From positions 1 through 37,462 of the forward strand of contig JASBZE010000006.1 of NCBI GenBank assembly GCA_029983575.1: DNA of 37,462 nt, read 5' to 3'. Positions 8,064 through 15,624 of this stretch are shown piece after piece. Source of the stretch: Peptostreptococcaceae bacterium (GTDB taxonomy: Bacteria > Bacillota > Clostridia > Peptostreptococcales > Peptostreptococcaceae). Below the pieces are notes generated by a model. It made no database searches and was not told the DNA's origin. It saw nothing but the letters and a program-made list of their open reading frames with translations. The position numbers were made by a program, and so were the translations under genes. Position 1 is the first letter of the stretch. Every line of letters begins with the position of its first letter.

Positions 8064-8894
8064 TTATAGAAATGTCTTTCTGTGTATTGGTGAAGGACCT
8101 AAAAGCCTTATTTTTTCATAATGTAGTTTTGTTCCGTAGCCCTTGTGTTTAGCAAACTCGTAACCTGGAAAAGTCTTATCGTATTTCTCCATTATCCTAT
8201 CCCTAGTCACCTTGGCAATAATAGATGCAGCGGCTATTGAGTTAGACTTGGAATCGCCTTTTATAATTTCTATCTGATCTATATTTACATCTATCTTTAA
8301 AGCGTCAATAAGTAGCATTTCAGGCTTAACTTTTAACTTTTTTACCGCTCCAACCATCGCAATCTTCGTGGCGCTCAAGATATTCATCTTATCTATCGTT
8401 ACGTTGTCGATTATCTCAACACCAATGTAGAGAGCTCTTTTTTGTATCTCATCATACAAAATGTCTCTTTCTTTGCTCGATAACTTTTTAGAATCATCCA
8501 GACCAAGTATTGGCCAATCTCCTAAAACTACCGCTGCAGCCACCACAGGACCTGCTAAAGGCCCCCTACCAGCTTCGTCGATGCCCGCTATCAACTTATA
8601 ACCTTTGGATTTAAGCCCATTTTCATATATGGACATAGTTTCATACTTATCTAATTTATTAATAATTTCCTCATATTTTCTCTCGACTTTTTTTACCAGT
8701 TTTTTTACTCCTAACCTATGGTCATTATTAAGTGCTCTAATTACTGGATATACCTTATCATCTAAAACCGTCCTCTGTACTCTGTCTAGATATATTTCTG
8801 AATTTTTATCAAGTCCAGATAAAAACATATTAAGTTCAGCCGTAATTTCCTTACACGATTTATCCTTTGTCTCTATTTTGGCAAAGCCTCTCAA
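8064..8894 (-). CDS. rnhB: Ribonuclease HII
   Basis: RNase HII removes RNA from RNA-DNA hybrids and single ribonucleotides misincorporated in DNA. The catalytic signature is IAGIDEAGRGPLAGPVVAAA, with the Asp-Glu pair at about residues 106-107. Further acidic residues lie in LLIDALKI and AKVTRDRIM. The C-terminal HKGYGTKLHYE motif is typical. There is an N-terminal extension of about 100 residues before the catalytic domain, longer than in the Bacillus enzyme. I place the start at the TTG at 8894: the ATG at 8909 has no ribosome-binding site upstream, whereas GGAGGT right after that ATG is well spaced for the TTG. If the ATG is used the protein gains five residues (MEVYN). First gene of the rnhB-yraN-comM-dprA-topA operon. 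Confidence 0.93.
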   Translation of the reverse strand: MRGFAKIETKDKSCKEITAELNMFLSGLDKNSEIYLDRVQRTVLDDKVYPVIRALNNDHRLGVKKLVKKVERKYEEIINKLDKYETMSIYENGLKSKGYKLIAGIDEAGRGPLAGPVVAAAVVLGDWPILGLDDSKKLSSKERDILYDEIQKRALYIGVEIIDNVTIDKMNILSATKIAMVGAVKKLKVKPEMLLIDALKIDVNIDQIEIIKGDSKSNSIAAASIIAKVTRDRIMEKYDKTFPGYEFAKHKGYGTKLHYEKIRLLGPSPIHRKTFL

Positions 8895-8950
8895 GTTATA
8901 TACCTCCATATAATAATACTTAAAAGATAACTATATCTCTTTTAAATATT

Positions 8951-8980
8951 ATTATACAAAAAAACCGACCTATATTTCAA
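8951..8980 (-). promoter_or_regulatory. rnhB promoter overlapping the brnQ terminator
   Basis: On the minus strand TTGAAA (8980-8975) is 18 nt from TATAAT (8956-8951). The -35 lies largely in the loop of the brnQ terminator hairpin and the -10 follows directly after that terminator's T tract. Transcription would start near 8944, about 50 nt before the rnhB start. Confidence 0.72.
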
Positions 8981-8988
8981 GGTCGGTT
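8963..8988 (-). terminator. Rho-independent terminator after brnQ
   Basis: Perfect 9-bp stem on the minus strand (AACCGACCT and AGGTCGGTT), 8-nt loop, followed by a T-rich tract. It lies just downstream of the brnQ stop codon. Confidence 0.93.
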
Positions 8989-8999
8989 GAAATTTTATA

Positions 9000-10307
9000 T
9001 TAAGCTGTTTCTTTTTTACTCTTGTCAGGTATGAAGTTACCTATTATTGCTCCTATGATCGCTGGTATAATCCAGTAGAATCCATAAGAACCAAGAGGTA
9101 ATTTATCGGCTTTTTCTCCTAATTCTGGATGTCCTAAAAGACCACCTATAACTATTACTATACTCATGATTAGTACTACATATGCAGCTACCTTATATAC
9201 GTTGTTGTTCTTTATGTATTTACTAAATAATGTTAAGAACACAACTGTTAGTGAAGCTGGATATACTATTAATAGAATTGGAACAGCAAGCTTGATGATT
9301 TGAGTAACACCAAAGTTAGATATAATTGTAGAGAATACACATACTATTATAACAACCATCTCATATGATGCCTTTCCACCAGTTATTCTATTAAAGTAGT
9401 GACCGCATGAAGATGTAAGTCCTATAGAAGTTGTCAAACAAGCCAAACTAACTATAATCGCAAGTATAACCTTACCTGGTCCACCTAGTAGTCCTTCAGT
9501 TATAGCAACCAATAGAGCTGTAGGGTCAACATCTGCTCCGTATTTCATAGAAACGGTAGAACCTAGATAACAGAGTCCTCCGTAAACAACTGTCATACCG
9601 ATAACCGCTATAAGTCCTGCAGTCAAAGTAGCTCTAATCTTAACTTTCTCCTCAGTATATCCCTTTGCAACAATTGCTGATATTACTATCCCTGAGAATA
9701 CCAAGGCAGCAAGTGCGTCCAAGGTCTGATATCCTTCGTAAATACCTCTTTGGAAAGCTCCTGTGTCAATCAACATACTTTGTCTTATGTCTCCTAGAGG
9801 AGTAGAGATACCCTTAATTATCAGTATTAAAAGACCAACTAGAAGCGCTGGTGTTAGGAACTGACCAACTATGTCTACAACCCTTGAAGGTTTTATAGTT
9901 AGGGCTAGAGTTACAGCAAAGAATATTATTGAGAACAATATTCTGTTAAACCCTGATCCTATTGTTGGAAGAATACCAACTTCATAAGTAGTTGCAGCAG
10001 TTCTAGGTATTGCGATCAATGGCCCTATACAGATTATTATAGCTGTACCCATTATTAATGCCAATACCTTACCAAGTCTAGCAAAGAATAAGTCCATATC
10101 ACCGTTGTACTTAGTTTGAGCAACAACTCCTAGGAAGGCGATAATACCATCGGCGAATAAGAAACCTATAAATGCGATCCACCACTTATAACCAGCTAGC
10201 ACGCCTAGAAATGGTGGGAAAATCAGGTTACCTGCTCCAAAGAACATCGCAAATAGTGCGAACCCGATTACGAGAGTGTCTTTAAACTTTACGTTTCCTC
10301 CGTTCAT
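9000..10307 (-). CDS. brnQ: Branched-chain amino acid:cation symporter BrnQ (LIVCS family)
   Basis: BrnQ imports leucine, isoleucine and valine with Na+ or H+. The 435-residue sequence is strongly hydrophobic, with about 12 predicted membrane segments. It begins with the family's hallmark N-terminus: FALFAMFFGAGNLIFPPFLG followed by AGYKWW. The internal segment ACLTTSIGLTSSCGHYF is also characteristic. A strong GGAGG site precedes the ATG. It is a single-gene unit with its own promoter (TTGACT, 17 nt, TATAAT) and terminator. In other Bacillota rbgA is followed directly by rnhB, so brnQ looks inserted here. By eye its sequence is somewhat less AT-rich than its neighbours (not counted). CodY, encoded nearby, commonly represses brnQ in related bacteria, but I see no good CodY box. 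Confidence 0.95.
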   Translation of the reverse strand: MNGGNVKFKDTLVIGFALFAMFFGAGNLIFPPFLGVLAGYKWWIAFIGFLFADGIIAFLGVVAQTKYNGDMDLFFARLGKVLALIMGTAIIICIGPLIAIPRTAATTYEVGILPTIGSGFNRILFSIIFFAVTLALTIKPSRVVDIVGQFLTPALLVGLLILIIKGISTPLGDIRQSMLIDTGAFQRGIYEGYQTLDALAALVFSGIVISAIVAKGYTEEKVKIRATLTAGLIAVIGMTVVYGGLCYLGSTVSMKYGADVDPTALLVAITEGLLGGPGKVILAIIVSLACLTTSIGLTSSCGHYFNRITGGKASYEMVVIIVCVFSTIISNFGVTQIIKLAVPILLIVYPASLTVVFLTLFSKYIKNNNVYKVAAYVVLIMSIVIVIGGLLGHPELGEKADKLPLGSYGFYWIIPAIIGAIIGNFIPDKSKKETA

Positions 10308-10357
10308 TTTAAGTCCTCCTTAATTAAATTGTGATTTGAAAGAATTATTTAATATTT

Positions 10358-10394
10358 CTATGTATATTATACATAGCGAAAAATAAATAGTCAA
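10358..10394 (-). promoter_or_regulatory. brnQ promoter with palindromic operator over the -10
   Basis: On the minus strand TTGACT (10394-10389) is 17 nt from TATAAT (10371-10366). The -10 lies inside a perfect inverted repeat (10358-10376): CTATGTATA and TATACATAG around one central A. Such a dyad over the -10 is a plausible repressor site; the regulator is unknown. Confidence 0.78.
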
Positions 10395-10477
10395 CAAATT
10401 TTTTTAAAATAGATTCAATTACTAAAATTAAGATAATAAGTAAAATTGTCTTTTTACTAATAAAAATAAAGAAAGAA

Positions 10478-10585
10478 GTCGTTTTTTTGTAAATAACTTA
10501 AATTTGTATACTAATTAGCGACAGAAATAAAAAAAACGTTATTTTATATACAAACATAATTTAGTTGTTATTTACAAAAAAAGAC
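10478..10585. repeat. About 108-bp element with 19-20 bp terminal inverted repeats
   Basis: The left end (10478-10497) and right end (10567-10585) are inverted copies differing by one inserted base: GTC, a T7 run, then GTAAATAAC at the left, and its complement at the right. A second nested pair, TTTGTATA (10503-10510) and TATACAAA (10547-10554), lies inside. The right arm's A/T run doubles as the T tract of the rbgA terminator. It could be a MITE-like remnant, or just a long fold-back region; no clear target-site duplication is visible. Confidence 0.6.
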
Positions 10586-10605
10586 CCCCTTATTAAAAGG
10601 AAGTC
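10583..10605 (-). terminator. Rho-independent terminator after rbgA
   Basis: On the minus strand GACTTCCTT pairs with AAGGGGGTC (two G-U pairs) around a 5-nt loop and is followed by seven Ts. It lies about 110 nt after the rbgA stop. Confidence 0.75.
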
Positions 10606-10715
10606 GAATAAAATTGTTTTTTGTTAAAAAATTATATAGTTATTGTATTTTATTAAAACAATATCTATCGTTTCATTGATTGAATATAGACTTGTTCCTA
10701 TTTTTACTGTCTTTT

Positions 10716-11573
10716 TTATGGTCTTTCCAAAGAAATCTTTCCTAGGATACCTTCTCTAAATTCGTTTAATACCGTTAATGCCGTCCTAGTGTAGTCTATT
10801 TCTTTTCTCGCCATTATAAATCCCCTCTTAAAGGCTATTGCATCCATTACCTCTAGTGGATTATCTGAGATAACATCTAGTTTATATCTCGTTTTCAAAG
10901 CCTCTGGATTAATTTCCATAAGCCTTTCTATTAATTTTAAACCTAGGGTTTCTACATCTAATATCTCGTCCTTGATAGCCCTTGTGAACGCTAGGTTTAA
11001 AGCAACATCTTCGTCATCAAACTTTGGCCACAAAATTCCCGGAGTGTCAAGGAGTTCTAGGTTACCTTTGAGCCTTACCCACTGTTTTCCCTTAGTTACG
11101 CCAGGTCTATCACCAGTTTGAGTACTCTTTCTACCGGATAATCTGTTGATTAAAGATGATTTTCCAACATTTGGAACGCCGACTATCATCAACCTTATGG
11201 ATTTATTCTGTATACCCTTAGAAATATTTTTTTCCATCTTTTCGGAAGCTTGTGTTTGGCACTCCTTTATTAATGAATTTATCCCCGCTCCCTTATTAGC
11301 GTCAATCGGTATAGCTTTTATGCCCAACTCACTGTAGTACTCTACCCACTCTTTTGTGATGGTCTCATTTGCTAGATCGTTTTTATTAAAGACTACTACC
11401 TTTGGTTTATCTCCAATTATTTCGTCTATATCAGGATTTTTTGAGCTAAATGGTATCCTCGCATCGAGCATCTCCACCACTACATCTATTAACTTTAGAT
11501 TGTTTATCATCAACTCCCTAGTCTTTTTCATATGACCTGGATACCAGTTGATGTTTAATGAATTTGATTCCAT
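10716..11573 (-). CDS. rbgA: Ribosome biogenesis GTPase RbgA (YlqF)
   Basis: RbgA is a circularly permuted GTPase needed for late assembly of the 50S subunit. The motif order is permuted as expected: G4 NKND (63-66), then G1 GVPNVGKSS (132-140), G2 with PGVT (157-160) and G3 DTPG (176-179). The N-terminus INWYPGHMKKTRE and the VEMLDARIPFSS segment are family hallmarks. The C-terminal part (about 200-285) corresponds to the RNA-binding ANTAR-like domain. Length 285 is normal. A GGAGGAG site precedes the ATG. It follows rplS, as in Bacillus, but the strong rplS terminator lies between them, so expression needs read-through or a local promoter; a weak TTGAAT candidate follows the terminator. Confidence 0.95.
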   Translation of the reverse strand: MESNSLNINWYPGHMKKTRELMINNLKLIDVVVEMLDARIPFSSKNPDIDEIIGDKPKVVVFNKNDLANETITKEWVEYYSELGIKAIPIDANKGAGINSLIKECQTQASEKMEKNISKGIQNKSIRLMIVGVPNVGKSSLINRLSGRKSTQTGDRPGVTKGKQWVRLKGNLELLDTPGILWPKFDDEDVALNLAFTRAIKDEILDVETLGLKLIERLMEINPEALKTRYKLDVISDNPLEVMDAIAFKRGFIMARKEIDYTRTALTVLNEFREGILGKISLERP

Positions 11574-11587
11574 AACTCCTCCTTTCA

Positions 11588-11618
11588 GTTATCCTATTTT
11601 TTTGTTATCCTATTTTTC
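11588..11618. repeat. Short tandem repeat upstream of rbgA
   Basis: GTTATCCTATTTTT occurs twice with a 16-nt period in the rbgA 5' untranslated region. It lies between the rplS terminator and the rbgA ribosome-binding site. No function can be assigned. Confidence 0.7.
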
Positions 11619-11646
11619 TATACATATTCAAAAATCGCATAAAAAA

Positions 11647-11679
11647 ATGGTGTAAAGCAGAGGTTCTGCCAAACACCAT
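11647..11679 (-). terminator. Rho-independent terminator after rplS
   Basis: Two-part stem on the minus strand: an outer 7-bp helix (ATGGTGT with ACACCAT) and an inner 5-bp helix (GCAGA with TCTGC) closing an ACC loop, followed by seven Ts. It ends the ribosomal/tRNA-modification operon. Confidence 0.92.
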
Positions 11680-11692
11680 CTCGTTACTAAAA

Positions 11693-12037
11693 TTATCTAG
11701 CTTCTTTAATCTTAGCAGCTTTTCCAACTCTTCCTCTAAGGTATCCAAGCTTAGCTCTTCTAACCTTACCTTTTCTAGTAACTTCAATCTTATCTACTTT
11801 TGGTGAATGTACAGGGAAAGTTCTTTCAACACCTATACCAAAAGACATCTTTCTAACTGTGAAAGTTTCTCTTGCTCCTCCACCTTGTCTCTTAAGAACC
11901 ACACCTTCAAATACCTGGATTCTCTCTCTTTTACCTTCCACGATTCTAACGTGTACTCTCACTGTGTCCCCTGGTCCAAAATTAGGAACGTCTGATTTTA
12001 ATTGTTCATTTTCGATTGCTTTAATTATTTCGTTCAT
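11693..12037 (-). CDS. rplS: 50S ribosomal protein L19
   Basis: L19 sits at the 30S-50S interface. The 114-residue sequence is typical in full: [56 protein letters not shown] and the basic C-terminus [18 protein letters not shown]. An AGGAGG site lies 6 nt before the ATG. It follows trmD, the standard order, but has its own promoter in the end of trmD and a structured leader that may mediate feedback control by L19. A strong terminator follows. Confidence 0.98.
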   Translation of the reverse strand: MNEIIKAIENEQLKSDVPNFGPGDTVRVHVRIVEGKRERIQVFEGVVLKRQGGGARETFTVRKMSFGIGVERTFPVHSPKVDKIEVTRKGKVRRAKLGYLRGRVGKAAKIKEAR

Positions 12038-12054
12038 CTTTTCCTCCTACAATA

Positions 12055-12094
12055 GATGTTCTTAACTATCTGACCGAAATAGCAGAGGAACACC
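12055..12094 (-). ncRNA. Candidate ribosomal protein L19 leader
   Basis: Between trmD and rplS the minus-strand transcript can fold: GGTGTTC (12094-12088) pairs with GAACATC (12061-12055), and inside it CTAT pairs with ATAG around a TTCGGTCAG loop. The fold ends 6 nt before the rplS Shine-Dalgarno. L19 leaders that let L19 repress its own synthesis are known upstream of rplS in Bacillota. Position and size fit; I have not matched it to the published consensus. Confidence 0.45.
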
Positions 12095-12116
12095 CTTAAT
12101 AAATAACAACTATAGT

Positions 12117-12145
12117 ATTATACTTCATCTTGAAGATTATTGCAA
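12117..12145 (-). promoter_or_regulatory. Internal promoter for rplS in the 3' end of trmD
   Basis: On the minus strand TTGCAA (12145-12140) is 17 nt from TATAAT (12122-12117), which overlaps the trmD stop codon. A transcript would start near 12110 and begin with the candidate L19 leader. Confidence 0.7.
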
Positions 12146-12831
12146 TACTTATAGTACAAATCTTTTCTTCTTTCCTTAGTTATTTCCAGAGATCTCTCAT
12201 TTCTCCACTCCTCAATCTTCTTGTGGTTACCTGATAACAGAACTTCCGGTACCTTGTAACCGCAAAAATCTTCAGGTCTGGTGTACTGAGGATACTCCAG
12301 AAGATTATTCTCAAAACTCTCATCCATAAATGAATCTTCGCTTCCTAAAACCCCAGGTATCAGCCTCGATACTGAATCTATTATCACCATTGAAGCAAGT
12401 TCTCCTCCTGTGAGTATATAGTCACCTATAGATATTTCCTCATCTACGATCATATCGATAACCCTTTGATCTACTCCCTCATAATGTCCGCACAGTATAA
12501 CTATGTCTTTGCTATTTGAGAGTCTCTTAGCTGATTTTTGATCAAAAGTAGAACCTTTTGGGCTCATATAAATAACCTTGTGATCATCACTTAAGTCATA
12601 ATCCCTTTTGATATTTTCATATGTATCTATGATGGGTTGTGGTGTCATAACCATTCCAGCTCCGCCACCATAAGGATAATCATCTACTTTTTTATGTTTG
12701 TTTTTTGAATAATCCCTTATATTATACACATGTATCTCTATGACGTTATTATCTATTGCCCTTTTTAGTATACTATCGGATATCACGGAATTAATGATAT
12801 CCGGAAAAAGGGTCATAACAAAAAATCTCAT
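12118..12831 (-). CDS. trmD: tRNA (guanine37-N1)-methyltransferase TrmD
   Basis: TrmD methylates G37 next to the anticodon and prevents +1 frameshifting. The N-terminal SPOUT (trefoil-knot) domain is clear: MTLFPDIINSVISDSILKRA, DDYPYGGGAGMVM, ILCGHYEGVDQRVI and DEEISIGDYILTGGELA, which form the knotted SAM pocket. The C-terminal domain contains the YTRPEDFCGYKVPEVLLSG and WR-type end. Length 237 is normal. The ATG overlaps the rimM stop by one base, indicating translational coupling. It is in the ylxM-ffh-rpsP-khpA-rimM-trmD operon; the rplS promoter is embedded in its last codons. Confidence 0.98.
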   Translation of the reverse strand: MRFFVMTLFPDIINSVISDSILKRAIDNNVIEIHVYNIRDYSKNKHKKVDDYPYGGGAGMVMTPQPIIDTYENIKRDYDLSDDHKVIYMSPKGSTFDQKSAKRLSNSKDIVILCGHYEGVDQRVIDMIVDEEISIGDYILTGGELASMVIIDSVSRLIPGVLGSEDSFMDESFENNLLEYPQYTRPEDFCGYKVPEVLLSGNHKKIEEWRNERSLEITKERRKDLYYKYCNNLQDEV

Positions 12832-13349
12832 TAGTCTATCATCCCTTTTATCGGATCTATATACATTTTATTTGATTCTATGTCTATGTTTGGCACAAAT
12901 TTCTTGACGGCCGGAATCATAAATTCCCTTCCATCGTCATTTTTTACCACATATACGTCATTATCTGAGTACTTGAGTACATCGGTTAATTTTCCGACAT
13001 AATTTTCATCTAAGGTATATACCTCGAGTCCAATCATATCGGCAACGTAAAATTCTCCCTCTTCAAGTTCAAATGCCTCAGATCTTGGAACGTAGATATT
13101 TTTGTTTATAAAGGGTTCGATATCTTCAATTACGTCTATACCCTCTACCTTGAAAACGAATATGGATGGAGAAACCTGTCTTACTCTTTCGATGTAATAT
13201 TTCTTCTCCATATCACCTTCTATGAAAAAAAACTTTAATTCAAAATATCTCTCTAAGTTACTTGAGGTTGGGTAAACTCTAAATTCACCCTTTAGACCTT
13301 GAGTCCTGACAATTTTACCGATATTAAAGTATGATAATTTTTCACTCAT
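12831..13349 (-). CDS. rimM: Ribosome maturation factor RimM
   Basis: RimM binds ribosomal protein S19 and assists maturation of the 30S head. The N-terminal RimM barrel starts with FNIGKIVRTQGLKGEFRVYP, typical of the family. The C-terminal PRC-barrel-like domain includes EEGEFYVADMIGLEVYTLDENYVGKL and ends EFMIPAVKKFVPNIDIE. Length 172 is normal. AGGATATT precedes the ATG. It lies between khpA and trmD; the standard rpsP-rimM-trmD-rplS order is preserved, with khpA inserted as in Bacillus. Confidence 0.97.
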   Translation of the reverse strand: MSEKLSYFNIGKIVRTQGLKGEFRVYPTSSNLERYFELKFFFIEGDMEKKYYIERVRQVSPSIFVFKVEGIDVIEDIEPFINKNIYVPRSEAFELEEGEFYVADMIGLEVYTLDENYVGKLTDVLKYSDNDVYVVKNDDGREFMIPAVKKFVPNIDIESNKMYIDPIKGMID

Positions 13350-13378
13350 AATATCCTCTATAAGAAGTTTATATTAGC

Positions 13379-13606
13379 CTACATTATCTCTAGGCTGACC
13401 TTCTTATTCTCCTTGATAGAAACGGATTTTAGTACAGTTCTTATAGCCTTTGCTATCCTTCCTTGTTTACCGATCACCTTACCCATGTCATCAGGAGCCA
13501 CCGTTAGTTTTAAGATGATTCTATCATCCTCAACAGTCTCCTCAACAACGACATCCTCGGGACTATCTACCAATGCTTTTGCTATTTCTTCAACTAGCTC
13601 TTTCAT
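13379..13606 (-). CDS. khpA: KH-domain RNA-binding protein KhpA (YlqC)
   Basis: A 75-residue single KH-domain protein. KhpA forms a complex with KhpB (Jag) in Bacillota and influences cell elongation and RNA metabolism. The KH core is visible: DDRIILKLTVAPDDMGKVIG, with the GxxG loop in GKQGR (about 46-50), followed by the IAKAIRTVLKSVS helix. A GGAGG site precedes the ATG. It is in its usual place between rpsP and rimM. Confidence 0.95.
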   Translation of the reverse strand: MKELVEEIAKALVDSPEDVVVEETVEDDRIILKLTVAPDDMGKVIGKQGRIAKAIRTVLKSVSIKENKKVSLEIM

Positions 13607-13639
13607 AATTTACCTCCTTAGGAAACTATCCCAGACGGC

Positions 13640-13882
13640 TTACTTATCTTCAGCTTTAGCAAGTAATTTTTTAACTACTTCAGTTGGTTGTGCACCATTA
13701 GCTATCCACTTATCAGCTTTTTCCTTGTCTATTTTTATGATTTTTGGATCTGATACTGGATTATAATATCCGATCTCCTCAATGAATCTACCATCTCTTG
13801 GTGATCTAGAGTCTGCTACTACAACTCTATAAAAAGGTCTCTTGTGAGCTCCCATTCTCTTAAGTCTAATTTTTACTGCCAT
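13640..13882 (-). CDS. rpsP: 30S ribosomal protein S16
   Basis: S16 is an early-binding 30S assembly protein. The 80-residue sequence is canonical: [40 protein letters not shown], then [26 protein letters not shown] site precedes the ATG. It follows ffh by 28 nt and precedes khpA by 33 nt in the same operon. Confidence 0.98.
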   Translation of the reverse strand: MAVKIRLKRMGAHKRPFYRVVVADSRSPRDGRFIEEIGYYNPVSDPKIIKIDKEKADKWIANGAQPTEVVKKLLAKAEDK

Positions 13883-13910
13883 TTCTTTACCTCCAAATTT
13901 TTAAAATTAT

Positions 13911-15260
13911 TTACATAAAGGGTAGTTTAGGAAAACCTCCCCTTTTTTTAAGCTGTTTTTGATTTCCTGTAAACATCTTAAGCATTTTTTTCATCTCGTT
14001 AAACTGCTTAAGAAGTCTGTTTATATCCTGTACCTTGGTTCCACTTCCATTTGCTATCCTTCTCTTTCTAGAAGCGTTCAAAATCTGTGGATTTCTTCTC
14101 TCCTCAACTGTCATTGACTGGATCATAGCCTTAACCTTGACAATTTCTTTGTTGTTTACGTCCATATCTCCAATCTGATCTGAGAATTGATTCATTCCCG
14201 GTACCATTCCAAGCAACTTATCTAAAGGACCTAACTTTTGAATTTGCTCTAACTGAGTCAAAAAATCTTCTAGATCCATCTCTTGCTTTTTCAATTTTTC
14301 CTCAAGTTCCTTGGCCTTATCCATGTCGATGTTTTCTTGTGCTTTTTCAATAAGACTCAAGACATCTCCCATTCCAAGAATCCTCGATGCCATCCTCTCA
14401 GGATGAAAAGGTTCAAAATCACTAAGCTTCTCGCCAGAACCGATAAACTTAATAGGCTTGTTGGTAACAGCTCTTATTGAAAGTGCGGCTCCACCTCTAG
14501 TGTCCCCGTCTAACTTTGTAAGAACAATACCGTCAACTCCTAGTTGTTCGTTAAAACTCTGGCTCACGTTAACTGCATCTTGACCTGTCATTGAATCTAC
14601 GACAAGAAGTATTTCAGATGGCTTTAAACTATCTTTAATGCTTACTAGTTCATCCATGAGTTCTTCATCGATATGAAGTCTACCAGCCGTATCCACTATC
14701 AATACATCTCTACCAGTCCTTTCAGCTTCTGCATAGGCTGCCTTAGCTATATTTACTGGATTCTCGTTTTGCCCCATAGAGAATACAGGGAGGTTTAATT
14801 TTTCTCCCACAACTTGAAGCTGTTTGATAGCGGCTGGCCTATATATGTCACAGGCACAGAGCAAAGGCTTCTTACCTTTTTTCGCTAAATATCCGCCTAA
14901 CTTACCAGAAGTAGTCGTCTTACCTGCCCCCTGAAGACCTACCATCATAATTACAGTTGGTGGCTTAGGTGACATATTGATTTTAGCTTGAACATCACCC
15001 ATAAGCGATGTCAGTTCTTCGTTAACTATTTTAATGACGTGTTGGCCAGGTGTTAAACTCTGCATAACATCTTGACCGATGGCACGTTCTTGAACCTTCT
15101 TTACAAAATCTTTTACTACTTTGAAGTTTACGTCCGCCTCTAACAGAGCTAGCTTAACCTCTCTCATCGCTTCTTTTACATCCGCCTCAGTTATCTTGCC
15201 CTTAGACCTTAACTTCTGAAATGAGTTTTGCAATTTTTCGCTCAAACCTTCGAAAATCAT
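13911..15260 (-). CDS. ffh: Signal recognition particle protein Ffh
   Basis: Ffh with SRP RNA recognises signal peptides of nascent membrane and secreted proteins and delivers ribosomes to FtsY. The N domain occupies about 1-95. The G domain has G1 GLQGAGKTT (108-116), DTAGRLH at about 190 and TKLDGDTRGGAAL at about 248. The methionine-rich M domain spans about 300-449 (LGMVPGMNQFSDQI; RRIANGSGTKVQDINRLLKQF; FPKLPFM end). Length 449 is normal. The start overlaps the ylxM stop by 4 nt (ATGA), with AGGAGGTTGTTGCG supplying the ribosome-binding site. Confidence 0.98.
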   Translation of the reverse strand: MIFEGLSEKLQNSFQKLRSKGKITEADVKEAMREVKLALLEADVNFKVVKDFVKKVQERAIGQDVMQSLTPGQHVIKIVNEELTSLMGDVQAKINMSPKPPTVIMMVGLQGAGKTTTSGKLGGYLAKKGKKPLLCACDIYRPAAIKQLQVVGEKLNLPVFSMGQNENPVNIAKAAYAEAERTGRDVLIVDTAGRLHIDEELMDELVSIKDSLKPSEILLVVDSMTGQDAVNVSQSFNEQLGVDGIVLTKLDGDTRGGAALSIRAVTNKPIKFIGSGEKLSDFEPFHPERMASRILGMGDVLSLIEKAQENIDMDKAKELEEKLKKQEMDLEDFLTQLEQIQKLGPLDKLLGMVPGMNQFSDQIGDMDVNNKEIVKVKAMIQSMTVEERRNPQILNASRKRRIANGSGTKVQDINRLLKQFNEMKKMLKMFTGNQKQLKKRGGFPKLPFM

Positions 15261-15601
15261 CGCAACAACCTCCTTAGTATCCTTTCAAGCTCCTCAAGTT
15301 CTGAACTATCCTCGTCTTTTTTTACTCTATTCAAAACATCGAGTGCCTCTTCCAAAAGATTATTCTGCTTTTGAAAATCCGACAATAAATTAAGTTTTTC
15401 ATCATATTCCTTGAGTATTTTCTCAGATCGCTTAAGCGTATCATGGACGCTTTGTCTCGATACACCGTACTGTTCGCTTATCTCACCCAGAGAATAGTCT
15501 TCCTCGTAGTAAAGGGATACAATTTCTCTTTGTTTATCTGTGAGAAGTGGCGAATATATCTGGAATAATTCTCCAATAAACACAAGTTTCTCAATATTCA
15601 T
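15257..15601 (-). CDS. ylxM: YlxM/p13 family helix-turn-helix protein
   Basis: YlxM proteins are encoded upstream of ffh in many Bacillota and can bind the SRP RNA; they contain a sigma-70 region-4-like HTH. Here DKQREIVSLYYEEDYSLGEI and the recognition helix SRQSVHDTLKRSEKILKEYD are visible at about 20-70, followed by a charged helical tail. I start at the ATG at 15601 (MNIEKLVFIG), since AAGGAAG is 7 nt upstream of it; the open frame also allows a GTG two codons earlier, which is too close to that site. First gene of the ylxM-ffh operon; its transcript would begin with the hairpin listed at 15625. Confidence 0.93.
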   Translation of the reverse strand: MNIEKLVFIGELFQIYSPLLTDKQREIVSLYYEEDYSLGEISEQYGVSRQSVHDTLKRSEKILKEYDEKLNLLSDFQKQNNLLEEALDVLNRVKKDEDSSELEELERILRRLLR

Positions 15602-15624
15602 CGTCACACTTCCTTAACATAAAA

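Larger units (their letters stand above)
10308..10715. other. 408-bp intergenic region between rbgA and brnQ
   Basis: This very AT-rich gap contains no gene. From right to left it holds the rbgA terminator, an about 108-bp terminal-inverted-repeat element and the brnQ promoter with a palindrome over its -10; these have their own entries. The segment 10606-10715 is AT-rich with no feature I can support. No T-box or other amino-acid riboswitch structure is recognisable upstream of brnQ. Confidence 0.7.

Noticed and set aside
9000..10307. Possible CodY box at brnQ
   Set aside because: Best 15-mers near the promoter match the consensus at only 8-9 positions, no better than expected in such AT-rich sequence.
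10308..10480. Possible T-box or leucine leader upstream of brnQ
   Set aside because: The promoter is only about 50 nt before the ATG, too short for a T-box, and no run of Leu/Ile/Val codons in a leader peptide is present.
11605..11787. 60-residue open frame on the minus strand rich in Leu and Glu
   Set aside because: It overlaps the 3' end of rplS in another frame and runs through the rplS terminator; no ribosome-binding site and the protein looks like out-of-frame L19 sequence.
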